From Gammaproteobacteria bacterium (GTDB taxonomy: Bacteria > Pseudomonadota > Gammaproteobacteria > Steroidobacterales > Woeseiaceae), in the NCBI GenBank assembly GCA_029863125.1, contig JAOTWB010000004.1:1-64000 (forward strand): a DNA stretch of 64,000 nt, written 5' to 3'. A program made the translations under genes and the position numbers. Below, one piece after another: positions 17,316-26,185 of this stretch. The notes beneath the pieces were generated by a model that saw only the letters and a program-made list of their open reading frames with translations, was not told where the DNA came from and ran no database searches. Position 1 is the first letter of the stretch, and each line of letters opens with the position of its first letter.

Positions 17316-18555
17316 GGCTGCGTGTCCTCGCCGGGTACCTGGTCAACGTGGGCATGTCCTTGTCGCCGCGTCCGGAGTTGCCGATCAGTATTCGCCTGCC
17401 GGGATGCTCTCCTGCGTATTTTTTTGCGGCGGCGAAAGCATGCGAGGTCTCGAGTGCCGTCAGTATGCCTTCGCTGGCGCACAGTTCTTCGAGCGCTTCG
17501 AGCGCCTCGTCATCGCTGGCCGAAATATAGTGCACGCGACCGGTCGCCTGCAGCAGCGCATGCTCGGGTCCGACGCCCGAATAGTCGAGTCCTGCTGAAA
17601 TCGAGTGCGTTTCCTGCACCTGTCCGTCGTCGTCCTGCAGGATGATCGTGTAAGAGCCCTGCAGTACACCCGGCGTGCCGGTCGCCAGCGTCGCGGCGTT
17701 TTGCCCGAGTCCGCTGCCGGTGCCGCCCGCCTCGACGCCGATGAGTTCGATATCGTCGCCGAGCAAAGGATAAAAAAGACCGATGGCGTTGGAGCCGCCG
17801 CCGACACAGGCGAACGCAACGTCGGGCAGGCCGCCCGCGAGATCGATCATCTGCTGCCGCGCTTCCTGCCCGATCACCAACTGCAGTTCACGCACGAGGT
17901 AAGGATACGGGTGCGCCCCGACCGCCGAACCCAACAGGTAGTAGATGCCCTCGGGATCCGTTACCCAGGTTCGGAGCGCTTCGTCGATGGCAGCCCGCAG
18001 GGTCTTGTCGCCGGATTCCACGGCGACGACTTCTGCGCCGAGTCGTCGCATGCGATCGACGTTCGGTGACTGGCGCTCCATGTCGACGGCACCCATGTAC
18101 ACACTGCACGGCAGCCCGACGCGCGCGCAGGCGGCGGCCGACGCAACGCCGTGTTGCCCGGCGCCCGTTTCGGCGATCACACGCCGGGCGCCGAGCCGTT
18201 TCGCGAGAATCGCCTGGCCGATTGCATTGTTGATCTTGTGCGCGCCCGTGTGGGCAAGGTCTTCCCGCTTCAGCCAGACGTCGGCGCCCCAGCTTTCGCT
18301 GAGCCGCGGCGCATAGGTCAGTGCCGTCGGCCGGCCGACCCACTCGCGCAGTTCCTTCTGGAACTCGGCCTGGAACGCCGCGTCATGCAGATGCTCGCGT
18401 ACACCGTCTTCGAGTCGTTCGAAAGCCGGTACCAGCGTTTCCGGCACGTAGCGGCCGCCGAACGGACCGAAGCGGCCGCGCTCGTCGGGCAGCTCGCCGC
18501 GGATGGCCGCATCGAGCAGCGCCGATGCCTCGCCGGCCTGCAGCAGTGCACTCAT
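17302..18555 (-). CDS. trpB: Tryptophan synthase beta chain
   Basis: 417 aa. This PLP enzyme condenses indole with serine. Signatures: FGPFGGRYVPETLVPA, the PLP lysine in HTGAHKINNA, RVIAETGAGQHGVA, the phosphate loop CVGGGSNAIG and C-terminal GRGDKD. It is of the standard TrpB1 type that pairs with TrpA. The start overlaps the trpF stop by 4 nt. Confidence 0.97.
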   Translation of the reverse strand: MSALLQAGEASALLDAAIRGELPDERGRFGPFGGRYVPETLVPAFERLEDGVREHLHDAAFQAEFQKELREWVGRPTALTYAPRLSESWGADVWLKREDLAHTGAHKINNAIGQAILAKRLGARRVIAETGAGQHGVASAAACARVGLPCSVYMGAVDMERQSPNVDRMRRLGAEVVAVESGDKTLRAAIDEALRTWVTDPEGIYYLLGSAVGAHPYPYLVRELQLVIGQEARQQMIDLAGGLPDVAFACVGGGSNAIGLFYPLLGDDIELIGVEAGGTGSGLGQNAATLATGTPGVLQGSYTIILQDDDGQVQETHSISAGLDYSGVGPEHALLQATGRVHYISASDDEALEALEELCASEGILTALETSHAFAAAKKYAGEHPGRRILIGNSGRGDKDMPTLTRYPARTRSHAGA

Positions 18556-19145
18556 AGCTCTTTCTCCGCGGCTCGTGCCGCCCTGATGAATTCTTTTATT
18601 AACCGCGTACTTTTCTGGCCGGGCGCCGACTCGACGCCGCTGGACACGTCAACACCGGACGGCCTGACCCTGCGAATGGCCGTCGCAACGTTTCCCGGGC
18701 CGAGTCCGCCGGCGAGGATCATGCCGCCGGATCGTGCCAGGCCGGCCGCCGCCGACCAGTCTACCGTCTCTCCCCGGCCGCTATTCAATCCTTCGTACAC
18801 CCAGGTGCCCGCCGCTGCGGGTCTCGACTGCCCTTCGCGATAAACGGGCCAGCGCTCCACGGATGCGGGTATCTCGAGACTGCCGAAGTCCTCTGCATCT
18901 GTCTGCAAAACGTCGGGCTCGAACCGCGCGAGCACGCGCTGCCATTCGTCATTCGCCGGATGCAGCATGACCGCCACGCGTTTCACGTAACGCGGTACCG
19001 CGGTACTGATCGCGCGGGCAAGCTCGGGCGTAACCATGCGCGGCGATTCGGCAAAAACGAATCCTAGCGCACCGGCCCCGGCTTCGACGGCAGTGGCAAC
19101 GTGTCGCTCGTCGCGCAGCCCGCAGATCTTGATCAGCAGGCTCAC
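18552..19145 (-). CDS. trpF: Phosphoribosylanthranilate isomerase with atypical active-site loop
   Basis: 197 aa. It isomerises phosphoribosylanthranilate in tryptophan synthesis. The N-terminal KICGLRD keeps the catalytic Cys, and the C-terminal ILAGGLGPGNVATAI keeps the phosphate-binding loop. The segment that normally reads LD..GGSG..FDW instead reads VYEGLNSGRGETVDW, so the position of the general-acid Asp is a Glu. Context within a complete trp operon argues the enzyme is functional. It overlaps trpC and trpB by 4 nt each. Confidence 0.93.
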   Translation of the reverse strand: MSLLIKICGLRDERHVATAVEAGAGALGFVFAESPRMVTPELARAISTAVPRYVKRVAVMLHPANDEWQRVLARFEPDVLQTDAEDFGSLEIPASVERWPVYREGQSRPAAAGTWVYEGLNSGRGETVDWSAAAGLARSGGMILAGGLGPGNVATAIRRVRPSGVDVSSGVESAPGQKSTRLIKEFIRAARAAEKEL

Positions 19146-19951
19146 GCAGCCACCCGCGCGCTGCCCGCTTTGCGCATGGCCGCGACCAAAGCCGCGGGAT
19201 CGTCGCTGCGCATCAGGGCGGTTCCGACCAGCGCCAGTCGGTATCCGTATTCCGCAACGCTCGCGGCATCGTCCGCCGTGCGCAGCCCGCTCTCGGCAAC
19301 ACAGCGCGCATTCGGCAGCAGCGGGGAAAGCTTTCGCAGCCGCTCGTTATCGACCTCGAGCGTGCGCAGGTTGCGCGTATTGACGCCAAACAGGAGCTGA
19401 CCCGACTCAGCGCGCTCGAAATCGTCGGCATTGTCCATGAGCGTCGACGATCGTGCCAGGTCGTTTTCGTCGAAAGATTCCAGCAGGACGAACATGTCGT
19501 GTTGCCATGCAGCATCGAGCATCTCGCGAAGTTTGCTGTCGGACAACAGCGCGGCAATCAGCAGGACGCCGCTCGCGCCGGCCTTGCGGGCTTCATGCAC
19601 CTGGACGGGTTCGACCAGGAAATCTTTTCGCATGACCGGCGTGCCCGGTACGACCGCAGCCACTTCTTCGAGGTGAGCGAGATCGCCGTCGAAGCGGCTC
19701 GGTTCGGTCAGGACGGAAATCGCGGCCGCGCCGCCCGCCGCGTAGCTGCTCGCCTGCGCTGCGCGACTTTGAATTTCGTTTTTGAGTGTGCCCTCGACCG
19801 GAGAGCGGTCTTTTATTTCGGCGATCAGATCGAAATCTCCGAGCACGAGCGGCACGACCGGCCTGTCGAAGTCCGCCGACGAAAATTTCGAGGGTACCGC
19901 CGCCGCGCGTTCGGCACTTCCCGCCGCCATGGCCTGTAAAAAATCATCCAT
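19142..19951 (-). CDS. trpC: Indole-3-glycerol phosphate synthase
   Basis: 269 aa, the monofunctional form (TrpF is separate). It closes the indole ring of CdRP. Visible: LIAEIKDRSPVEG (the usual SPS motif is SPV here), VMRKDFLVEP with a catalytic Lys, LFGVNTRNLRTLEV and VAESGLRT with a catalytic Glu. The start overlaps trpD by 8 nt. Confidence 0.96.
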   Translation of the reverse strand: MDDFLQAMAAGSAERAAAVPSKFSSADFDRPVVPLVLGDFDLIAEIKDRSPVEGTLKNEIQSRAAQASSYAAGGAAAISVLTEPSRFDGDLAHLEEVAAVVPGTPVMRKDFLVEPVQVHEARKAGASGVLLIAALLSDSKLREMLDAAWQHDMFVLLESFDENDLARSSTLMDNADDFERAESGQLLFGVNTRNLRTLEVDNERLRKLSPLLPNARCVAESGLRTADDAASVAEYGYRLALVGTALMRSDDPAALVAAMRKAGSARVAA

Positions 19952-20975
19952 TGGCTGCGAAGTGCTCGCGCATTTTCTGAAGGAAGGCTGCCGCGCGACC
20001 GTCGTCGATGGCGGCCGCCGCTTTGGCTACGCCGTCGACGGCGTCTTTGGCATCGCCCTGCACTTCGAGCACGAGCGAGGTACCCATCAGCAGCGCGTCG
20101 CGGTGGGCGCCCTTGTCTTCCCCGGTGAAGACCCGCACCAGTTCCCTGGCGTTCCTTTCTGCGTCACCGCCCTCGAGGTCTTCGGGCCGGCATCGCCTGA
20201 TCCCGTAATCCTCGGGCGAGCGCTTCGTTTCGGTGACCGATCCCGGCCGCACGTCGTACAGCCAGAAATCACCCGCCGGCGTCGCCTCGTCCCAGCCCGG
20301 TTCGCCGTGCACGACGAATGCGCGCTGCAGCGGCATGCCGGCAAGCGTATCGGCCATCAGCTTCGCAGCCTCTTTGCTGAACGCTCCGATGAGCTGAAAC
20401 GGGGGAGAGGCCGGATTGGTCAGCGGGCCGAGGATGTTGAAGACGGTACGAACGGACAGCGCGCCGCGAATTGGCACCACGGCTTTCATCGCGGGATGGT
20501 AGGCCGGCGCGAACAGGAACGTGAAGTTCGTGGCCTCGAGACAGGCGACGGCTTCTTTTTCCCGCAGCGGCAGCGGCAGGCCGAGGCACTCGAGCATGTC
20601 GGCGCTGCCTGAGCGGCTCGACACGGACCGGTTGCCGTGCTTCACGACCCGCGACCCGGCTGCGGCGGCCAGCAGGCCGGTTCCCGTCGAAAGATTCAGG
20701 CTGCCGGAGCCGTCGCCGCCGGTGCCGACCGTGTCAACCGTTGGCGCACCCTCGGGTATCTCCGGATGCACCGCGAGCTCCCGCATCGCCGTGGCGAAGC
20801 CGCGTATCTCGTCAGCGGTCTCTCCCTTGGCACGCAGGCCGGCAAGCAGCGCGCCGGCCAGGGCCGGGGGCAGCTCGCCTTCGGCGAGCTTGTGCATCAG
20901 CCCATACGCCTGGCGCTCCGTGAGCGCATGGCCATCGAGCAGGCGGTCGAGCACCCGGCTGTATTCCTTGTCCAT
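19944..20975 (-). CDS. trpD: Anthranilate phosphoribosyltransferase
   Basis: 343 aa from the ATG at 20975; a GTG immediately upstream (20978) is the longer alternative. It transfers phosphoribose from PRPP to anthranilate. Signatures: DTVGTGGDGSGSLNLSTGTG, VVKHGNRSVSSRSGSADMLECLG and FNILGPLTNPA. The start codon overlaps the trpG stop. Confidence 0.96.
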   Translation of the reverse strand: MDKEYSRVLDRLLDGHALTERQAYGLMHKLAEGELPPALAGALLAGLRAKGETADEIRGFATAMRELAVHPEIPEGAPTVDTVGTGGDGSGSLNLSTGTGLLAAAAGSRVVKHGNRSVSSRSGSADMLECLGLPLPLREKEAVACLEATNFTFLFAPAYHPAMKAVVPIRGALSVRTVFNILGPLTNPASPPFQLIGAFSKEAAKLMADTLAGMPLQRAFVVHGEPGWDEATPAGDFWLYDVRPGSVTETKRSPEDYGIRRCRPEDLEGGDAERNARELVRVFTGEDKGAHRDALLMGTSLVLEVQGDAKDAVDGVAKAAAAIDDGRAAAFLQKMREHFAANG

Positions 20976-21586
20976 CACTGGCTCATCCGCATGAAGTTCA
21001 CCATCAGGCGTTCCCCTTCGGGCGTCAGTACGCTTTCAGGATGAAACTGTACGCCTTCGACAGGCAGGGTCTTGTGCCTCACGCCCATTATCTCCCCGCG
21101 ATCCGTCTGCGCCGTGATTTGCAGCGAGTCCGGCAGGCTTTCCTGCTCGGCACACAGGGAATGATAGCGGCCGACCTCGAACGGGTTCGACAGGCCCTCG
21201 TAGATCGATCGGCCGTCGTGACTCACCATCGATGTTTTGCCGTGCATCAGCCGCTCCGCACGAACAATTTCGCCACCCTGCTGCTGGACGATGCTCTGGT
21301 GCCCGAGGCACACGCCCAGGACAGGAACGCGTCCCGCGAACGCGGCGATCATGGCCAGCGACACACCTGCATCCTCGGGTCGGCCCGGCCCGGGGGAAAT
21401 GACGAGGTGCGTCGGCTCGAGGGCCAGGGCCTCGTCGACATTGATCGCGTCGTTTCTGTATACCAAGACGTCCGCGCCGTGCGCCGCAAAGGCCTGCACC
21501 AGGTTGTACGTAAAAGAATCGTAGTTATCGATCAGCAGCATGCGTACGTGATCAAAAGACTGCGGAGCATTCTTCGTATTGCTCAT
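20975..21586 (-). CDS. trpG: Anthranilate synthase component II (glutamine amidotransferase)
   Basis: 203 aa from the ATG at 21586, chosen because GGGGAGG lies 7 nt upstream. This leaves about 16 residues before the usual N-terminus [16 protein letters not shown]. It supplies ammonia from glutamine to TrpE. Visible: [14 protein letters not shown], the nucleophile Cys in GVCLGHQSI and the HPES triad element. It is a stand-alone TrpG, not fused to TrpD. Confidence 0.96.
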   Translation of the reverse strand: MSNTKNAPQSFDHVRMLLIDNYDSFTYNLVQAFAAHGADVLVYRNDAINVDEALALEPTHLVISPGPGRPEDAGVSLAMIAAFAGRVPVLGVCLGHQSIVQQQGGEIVRAERLMHGKTSMVSHDGRSIYEGLSNPFEVGRYHSLCAEQESLPDSLQITAQTDRGEIMGVRHKTLPVEGVQFHPESVLTPEGERLMVNFMRMSQ

Positions 21587-22968
21587 CACAAGCCCTCCCC
21601 GGCAATTTCCAGCGCACGTCTGAGTATGGCGCTTTTCGCGAGCACTTCCTGGTACTCACTGGCTGGAACGGAGTCGGCAACAATACCGGCACCAGCCTGG
21701 AAACTGTATTCGTCGCCGGCAAACACCAGCGTACGAATGGTTATCGCCTGGTCCATGTCACCGCTCAGACCAAAATAACCGGCGGTACCCGCATACAGTC
21801 CGCGCCCAACCTGTTCCATTTCTTCGATGATCTCCATCGCACGGACTTTAGGCGCACCAACGAGCGTGCCTGCCGGAAAACTTGCCGCGAACAGGTCGAA
21901 CTGATCAAAGCCTTCTGCAAGCTCGCCCTGTACGCCGCTAACGATGTGCATGACGTGGCTGTAGCGTTCGATAGCGCGGTAAGGATCTACATGTACAGAC
22001 CCCGCCGTCGCGACACGCCCGAGGTCATTGCGCGCCAGGTCGACGAGCATCACATGCTCCGCCGCTTCTTTCGGGTCGGCCAGAAGCGCCGCTTCGTTCG
22101 CAAGATCTTCCTCGCGCGTCGCGCCGCGCGGCAGCGTGCCTGCAATCGGCCGCAGCGATGCCGTTTTGTGATTCAGTTTCACGAGCGCTTCGGGCGACGA
22201 TCCCACGACCTGCAGATCGTCAAAGTCGAAAAAGAACATGTAGGGAGACGGATTCAACAGGCGCAGCGCCCGGTATACCTGGAACGGCGAAACGTTGCTC
22301 TTGCCGCGAAACAAAACGGACAGCACGATCTGGTAGATATCGCCGGCCGCGATGTATTCCTTGCACGCGTTAACGCGCTCCGAATACTCTTTTTCGCTCA
22401 GGCTCGCAGCCACAGGCGAAATTGACACGTTCTCTTTCGTTGCCGGGATCGGGCCGCGAAGCAGCCTGATGACTTCAGCCCTTAGACGCAGCCGTTCTTT
22501 TTCGGGTCCATCGTGCAACAGTGCGACACGTCGCGTGAGATGGTCGAAAACCAGCAAAGACGCGGGCGCCACGAACGCGGCATCGGGGACGTTGGTCTGC
22601 GGTTCGGTATCGTGGGGCAGCTTCTCGAACAACCGCACCACGTCGTATCCGGATACGCCGACGAGGCCACCCGCAAACGGCAGATCGTCGGCCGGCTGCG
22701 GTCGCGGCGCGAGCTCCAGCGCTCGACGCAAGGCCGCCAGGTATTCTTCCCGGTCTCTCGGTCGCGCCTCCGTTTTGCCGTTGACGTTCAGCGAGGTGCC
22801 GTCCATTCGAACTTCGACAGCGTCACCGAAGCCGAGGAAGGAATAGCGAGCCAGCCGCTCGCCGCCCTCGACGCTCTCGAGCAGAAAGCGCGGGCGCATT
22901 GCCTCGAGCTTCAGGTAGGCCGAGACCGGTGTGTCCAGGTCGGCTGCGATGTCGAACGGTGCCTGCAT
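21586..22968 (-). CDS. trpE: Anthranilate synthase component I
   Basis: 460 aa, at the short end for the family. It converts chorismate to anthranilate. The N-terminal LLESVEGG is the tryptophan feedback-binding motif, so allosteric inhibition is expected. The catalytic domain shows [30 protein letters not shown]-type [21 protein letters not shown] and [11 protein letters not shown]. The gene is first after the trpL leader and attenuator. No strong Shine-Dalgarno is visible before the ATG. Confidence 0.96.
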   Translation of the reverse strand: MQAPFDIAADLDTPVSAYLKLEAMRPRFLLESVEGGERLARYSFLGFGDAVEVRMDGTSLNVNGKTEARPRDREEYLAALRRALELAPRPQPADDLPFAGGLVGVSGYDVVRLFEKLPHDTEPQTNVPDAAFVAPASLLVFDHLTRRVALLHDGPEKERLRLRAEVIRLLRGPIPATKENVSISPVAASLSEKEYSERVNACKEYIAAGDIYQIVLSVLFRGKSNVSPFQVYRALRLLNPSPYMFFFDFDDLQVVGSSPEALVKLNHKTASLRPIAGTLPRGATREEDLANEAALLADPKEAAEHVMLVDLARNDLGRVATAGSVHVDPYRAIERYSHVMHIVSGVQGELAEGFDQFDLFAASFPAGTLVGAPKVRAMEIIEEMEQVGRGLYAGTAGYFGLSGDMDQAITIRTLVFAGDEYSFQAGAGIVADSVPASEYQEVLAKSAILRRALEIAGEGL

Positions 22969-22980
22969 GTCTGGTTCTCA

Positions 22981-23090
22981 GGTCAACGCCGCTCCCGCAC
23001 GTCCCTGTGCGCCGCGGCATAAGACCATCCATGGTCAACGCCGCTCCCGCACGTCCCTGTGCGCCGCGGCATAAGACCATCCATGGTCAA
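22981..23090. repeat. 52-bp tandem repeat in the trpE leader
   Basis: A 52-bp unit starting GGTCAACGCCGCTCCCGCAC is present twice without mismatch (22981-23032 and 23033-23084) plus a 6-nt third start. It lies between the attenuator and the trpE ATG. Each unit contains ATGGATGG on the minus strand, so small out-of-frame ORFs are created. Confidence 0.95.
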
Positions 23091-23095
23091 AAAAA

Positions 23096-23126
23096 AGCCC
23101 ATCCCTGATTTCGGCAGAGATGGGCT
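23096..23126 (-). terminator. trp operon attenuator terminator
   Basis: On the minus strand AGCCCATC pairs with GATGGGCT (with inner CTG/CAG after one mismatch) and is followed by a run of seven T. It lies about 30 nt after the trpL stop codon, as required for ribosome-mediated attenuation. Confidence 0.85.
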
Positions 23127-23157
23127 TTTGCTTCTGCGTTGCTCAGCTAAAAACCGG

Positions 23158-23217
23158 TCAGCCACCCCCCTCGGTTGCGGGCAGCCACCACCAGTTGTTG
23201 ACGATCTGAGCATTCAT
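23158..23217 (-). CDS. trpL: trp operon leader peptide
   Basis: A 19-codon ORF missed by the ORF track: MNAQIVNNWWWLPATEGGG then TGA. Three consecutive TGG codons sit mid-peptide, ahead of the attenuator hairpin. Stalling at these codons under low charged tRNA-Trp would prevent terminator formation and allow trpEGDCFBA transcription. The predicted transcription start is only a few nt before the ATG, so the message may be essentially leaderless. Confidence 0.88.
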   Translation of the reverse strand: MNAQIVNNWWWLPATEGGG

Positions 23218-23225
23218 ACACGCGA

Positions 23226-23254
23226 GTATTACCGTCGCTCCGGCACTGCGTCAA
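23226..23254 (-). promoter_or_regulatory. Sigma-70 promoter of the trp operon
   Basis: Minus strand TTGACG and TAATAC are separated by exactly 17 nt. The -10 ends 8 nt before the trpL ATG, and the -35 lies a few bp after the stop of the upstream SLC13 gene. I did not identify a TrpR operator with confidence. Confidence 0.7.
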
Positions 23255-23258
23255 GTGC

Positions 23259-25097
23259 CTACAGCTCGTACAGCATCGGCAGTACCAGCGAGAATCCAAG
23301 CCACATGATCAGCGTGAGCGGGATACCTACGCGCAGGAAGTCCGTGAACTTGTAGCCGCCGGCACTCATCACCAGGAGATTGGTTTGATAGCCATACGGC
23401 GTCGCAAAGCTCATGTTGGCGCCGAAAAGGACGGCGAGAATAAAGGGCTCGGGGCTGACTCCGAGCTGCTGTGCGATGCTTACGGCAATCGGCGTGCCGA
23501 TAGCCGCCGCCGCATTATTTGAAACGATGTTCGTCATGATTGTCATGAGCAGCAGGAACGCACTGAGGATCATGGGGGCCGGCAGACCGTACGCGGCGTG
23601 CACAAAACTGATCGCAATATAATCGGCCATGCCCGTACCCATCAGCGCCTTACCCAGCGCCAGTGCCGTCACAATGATCATGACCACGGGTATCGACAGT
23701 GCGCCGGCCGCATCGCGCCAGCCCAGGCAGCCCGTTGCAAGCATCAGGCCCAGGCCAACCAGCGCACTTACCGAAATCGGCATCACGCCCAGCGCCGCGG
23801 CCAGCACCACAAAAGCCATGACCGCAAGAGCACGCTTGGCGTTGTGTGTCTGCGGCAGGGTCGTCGCGCCGTCGAGGACCAGCATCGTGCCGTTTTCCTT
23901 GAGATTCGCAATCGCCTCGCTCGTTCCCTGAACGAGCAGGACGTCGCCCGCGCGCAGTCGAATCTGGTTCAGGTCGCCCGTTACCTGTGAGCTCGGTGCG
24001 CGAGCACGATGAACCGCAAGCGGCAGCAGGCCGTAGCTGCTGGTGAACCGTGCGGCCGCGAGACTGCGCAAATGCAGCGGCGAGCCGCGCGTGACGACCA
24101 CCTCGGCGAGCTGCTGGCCCTCGGCTCTAAGCGGCGTTTGCTCGTCGACAGGGTGCTCGCTGTCCGAAATATTGAAAAGCGTTGCGCCGAGCAGCTGCTC
24201 GTAGTGCTTCAGGTTCTCGGGTGAGTCCTTGACGAACAGCCTGTCTCCCGGCTGCAGCTTTACCGACGGCAGCTTCGCGAGAAACAGGGTATCGGTGCGC
24301 TGAATCTTGTCGATTCGAAGATTGCCGCCGGCTTTCGCCAGCACTTCCGAAAGCGATTTACCGTCGGCGAAACCTCCTTCTTTAACGTGCAGCTGAGCGC
24401 TGAAAATGCGCGGTGACGTGTCGGCCATCGGTGGAGTCCGATCCGGAATCAGCCTTGGAGCGAGCAGCCACAGGTAGAGCAGCCCTGCTCCACCGACGAT
24501 TGCGACCGGCATGACCCACTCGAACATGCTGAATTCATGCATGCCCATGTCGCGCGAGATACCGACAACGAGCAGGTTTGTCGAGGTGCCAATTGTTGTC
24601 GACATGCCGCCAACGATGGTCGCAAGCCCCATCGGCAGCATGACTCCCGATACCGGAAACTTGGAACGCAGGGATGCGCCGACCAGTATCGGCATCAGCA
24701 GCACGACGATCGGCGTGTTATTCATGAAAGCACTGAGAATCGCACCGGCAACCAGGGTCGCCGCCAGAGCAAGTACCGGCTGTGTCGACCACGCGCGCCC
24801 GACAACACTCGCCAACGGCGTCAGTGCGCCGGTTGTTTCGAGCGCCTTGCCGACCATCATCAGGACACAGATTGCGATAAGCGCTTCGTTGCCGAAGCCC
24901 GCAAAAAAATCGACCGGCCCGAGCGCAACCTCGCCGCCTTTCGTATACGGGAAAAGCGTAAAGCCGGCGACCAGCAGTGTGAGGATGGCCAGCGACGAAG
25001 ACTCGAGCGGGATGTTGTCACGCGTGAACAGGAAAAGCGCAACGACCGTCAGTATCAGAACGGCTATGCCATGAGCATCAGGTGTTATCGGCTGCAA
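23259..25097 (-). CDS. SLC13/DASS-type permease with two TrkA-C (RCK_C) domains
   Basis: 612 aa from a TTG start with GAGGGA upstream. Multi-spanning membrane protein: N-terminal and C-terminal hydrophobic halves with family motifs SAFMNNTPIVVLLMPI and MTNIVSNNAAAAIGTPIA, separated by a soluble region (about 210-390) containing two TrkA_C-like domains (LQPGDRLFVKDSPENL and IRLRAGDVLLVQGTSEAI). Members carry sulfate, dicarboxylates or related anions; the substrate cannot be told from sequence. The gene is 50 bp downstream of an unknown gene on the same strand. Confidence 0.88.
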   Translation of the reverse strand: MQPITPDAHGIAVLILTVVALFLFTRDNIPLESSSLAILTLLVAGFTLFPYTKGGEVALGPVDFFAGFGNEALIAICVLMMVGKALETTGALTPLASVVGRAWSTQPVLALAATLVAGAILSAFMNNTPIVVLLMPILVGASLRSKFPVSGVMLPMGLATIVGGMSTTIGTSTNLLVVGISRDMGMHEFSMFEWVMPVAIVGGAGLLYLWLLAPRLIPDRTPPMADTSPRIFSAQLHVKEGGFADGKSLSEVLAKAGGNLRIDKIQRTDTLFLAKLPSVKLQPGDRLFVKDSPENLKHYEQLLGATLFNISDSEHPVDEQTPLRAEGQQLAEVVVTRGSPLHLRSLAAARFTSSYGLLPLAVHRARAPSSQVTGDLNQIRLRAGDVLLVQGTSEAIANLKENGTMLVLDGATTLPQTHNAKRALAVMAFVVLAAALGVMPISVSALVGLGLMLATGCLGWRDAAGALSIPVVMIIVTALALGKALMGTGMADYIAISFVHAAYGLPAPMILSAFLLLMTIMTNIVSNNAAAAIGTPIAVSIAQQLGVSPEPFILAVLFGANMSFATPYGYQTNLLVMSAGGYKFTDFLRVGIPLTLIMWLGFSLVLPMLYEL

Positions 25098-25147
25098 TGC
25101 GTTCCCTCAATCGATTGCTCCGGCACGGCCATTGAACTTATACCAGT

Positions 25148-26005
25148 TTATACCTGTTTCGCAATTGGCCCCGAGTCGTAACTACAGCGCAGTATCGCAC
25201 CGACGCGCTCGTAGAAGCGCCTGAATTCATTGACGTTCCAGTGCGAAATATCGACACCGCGAAGAAACGACAGGCTATTCGCGCAGCGCAATAGCGGCAG
25301 CAGGTCGACATAACGCAAATCGGCCGGCCCGCCCTGCGGAAACACATCCCACACGGACATAGTGGTCAGGTTGCGATGCCTCAGCGCTGAGCGATCGACG
25401 GCACGCCGCCAGCGCAGTTTCATTTCACCGCCGCCAGCCTGGACCTTCGTGCCGGCAACGTCCACGGCCGGGCAATAACCTTTTTCTCTTGCCAGCGCTC
25501 GCGATCTCGCACGCAGGGTCTTGCCAATGAACTCTGCAAGATCCTCGAGTTCCTTCAGCGTTTGAAACGCACGCGGATCAACGCGGCGCCGTCTGACCAG
25601 GTCGCCCCAGCCGCGTACGGCCACGGCAAGACGCCTGTTGAGCCAGCTGTCGATCTGTACGGCGGTCGACGACCAGGTGTTAGAGTTATGCAGCGAGTCG
25701 CCCCGGTCAACGGAGTCATTCAGGACCTTTTCGAGCGCGCCCAGACGAATATCGCCGCTGTCGTTGACAAACCGCGATACGTCGACCTCAATGGGAATCC
25801 AGGCAGAGTTCTGCGGCACCTGGATGCCGGTTGCCGACAGGACCGCATCCGCACGCTCATCGGCCAGCAGCGGGCACGCCGAGGACACGATCGTCGGCAG
25901 TACGACACTGACCGTGACCGAGTCGCGCAATTCCCACAGGTGCCGCCAGATGCGGTCCTCGCATTGCCGGGGCGGGCTGGCCCGGATATCCATGACGAAG
26001 AACAT
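25148..26005 (-). CDS. Conserved-looking hypothetical protein
   Basis: 285 aa (a Met at residue 5 is an alternative start). I recognise no domain. It is Arg-rich and Trp-rich, predicted soluble, without signal peptide or membrane segment. Features include IWRHLWELRDSVTVSVVLPT near the start, a basic central stretch (WGDLVRRRRVDPRAFQTLKE) and a C-terminal HWNVNEFRRFYERVGAILRCSYDSG. It has coding-like composition and is followed by the SLC13 gene, possibly as one unit. Confidence 0.6.
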   Translation of the reverse strand: MFFVMDIRASPPRQCEDRIWRHLWELRDSVTVSVVLPTIVSSACPLLADERADAVLSATGIQVPQNSAWIPIEVDVSRFVNDSGDIRLGALEKVLNDSVDRGDSLHNSNTWSSTAVQIDSWLNRRLAVAVRGWGDLVRRRRVDPRAFQTLKELEDLAEFIGKTLRARSRALAREKGYCPAVDVAGTKVQAGGGEMKLRWRRAVDRSALRHRNLTTMSVWDVFPQGGPADLRYVDLLPLLRCANSLSFLRGVDISHWNVNEFRRFYERVGAILRCSYDSGPIAKQV

Positions 26006-26185
26006 GGCAATTATCTTGCGGCCGCCGGCAGCGCCCCACTGCGGCTCTTACTGGGCAGGCTATAGAGATTCTGCGGCCAGTTTTCCGGCGTCCCGTCCCA
26101 TATGCGCCTGCGGGACGATTTTGGGTCTGGCGCGTTCACCTTCGCAGGTGTACCTTTTGCCGCCTACGCTCCGACAGGAAAAAGA
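26006..26185. promoter_or_regulatory. Divergent spacer between hypothetical gene and yajQ
   Basis: 180 bp separate these divergent genes. I see GCTATAGAG, a possible -10 for yajQ, without a matching -35, and no convincing ORF. Nothing else is recognised. Confidence 0.25.

Noticed and set aside
22983-23213. 76-aa ORF spanning the tandem repeat and trpL region
   Set aside because: Its repeated DGLMPRRTGTCGSGVD text only reflects the 52-bp duplication. trpL is in another frame.
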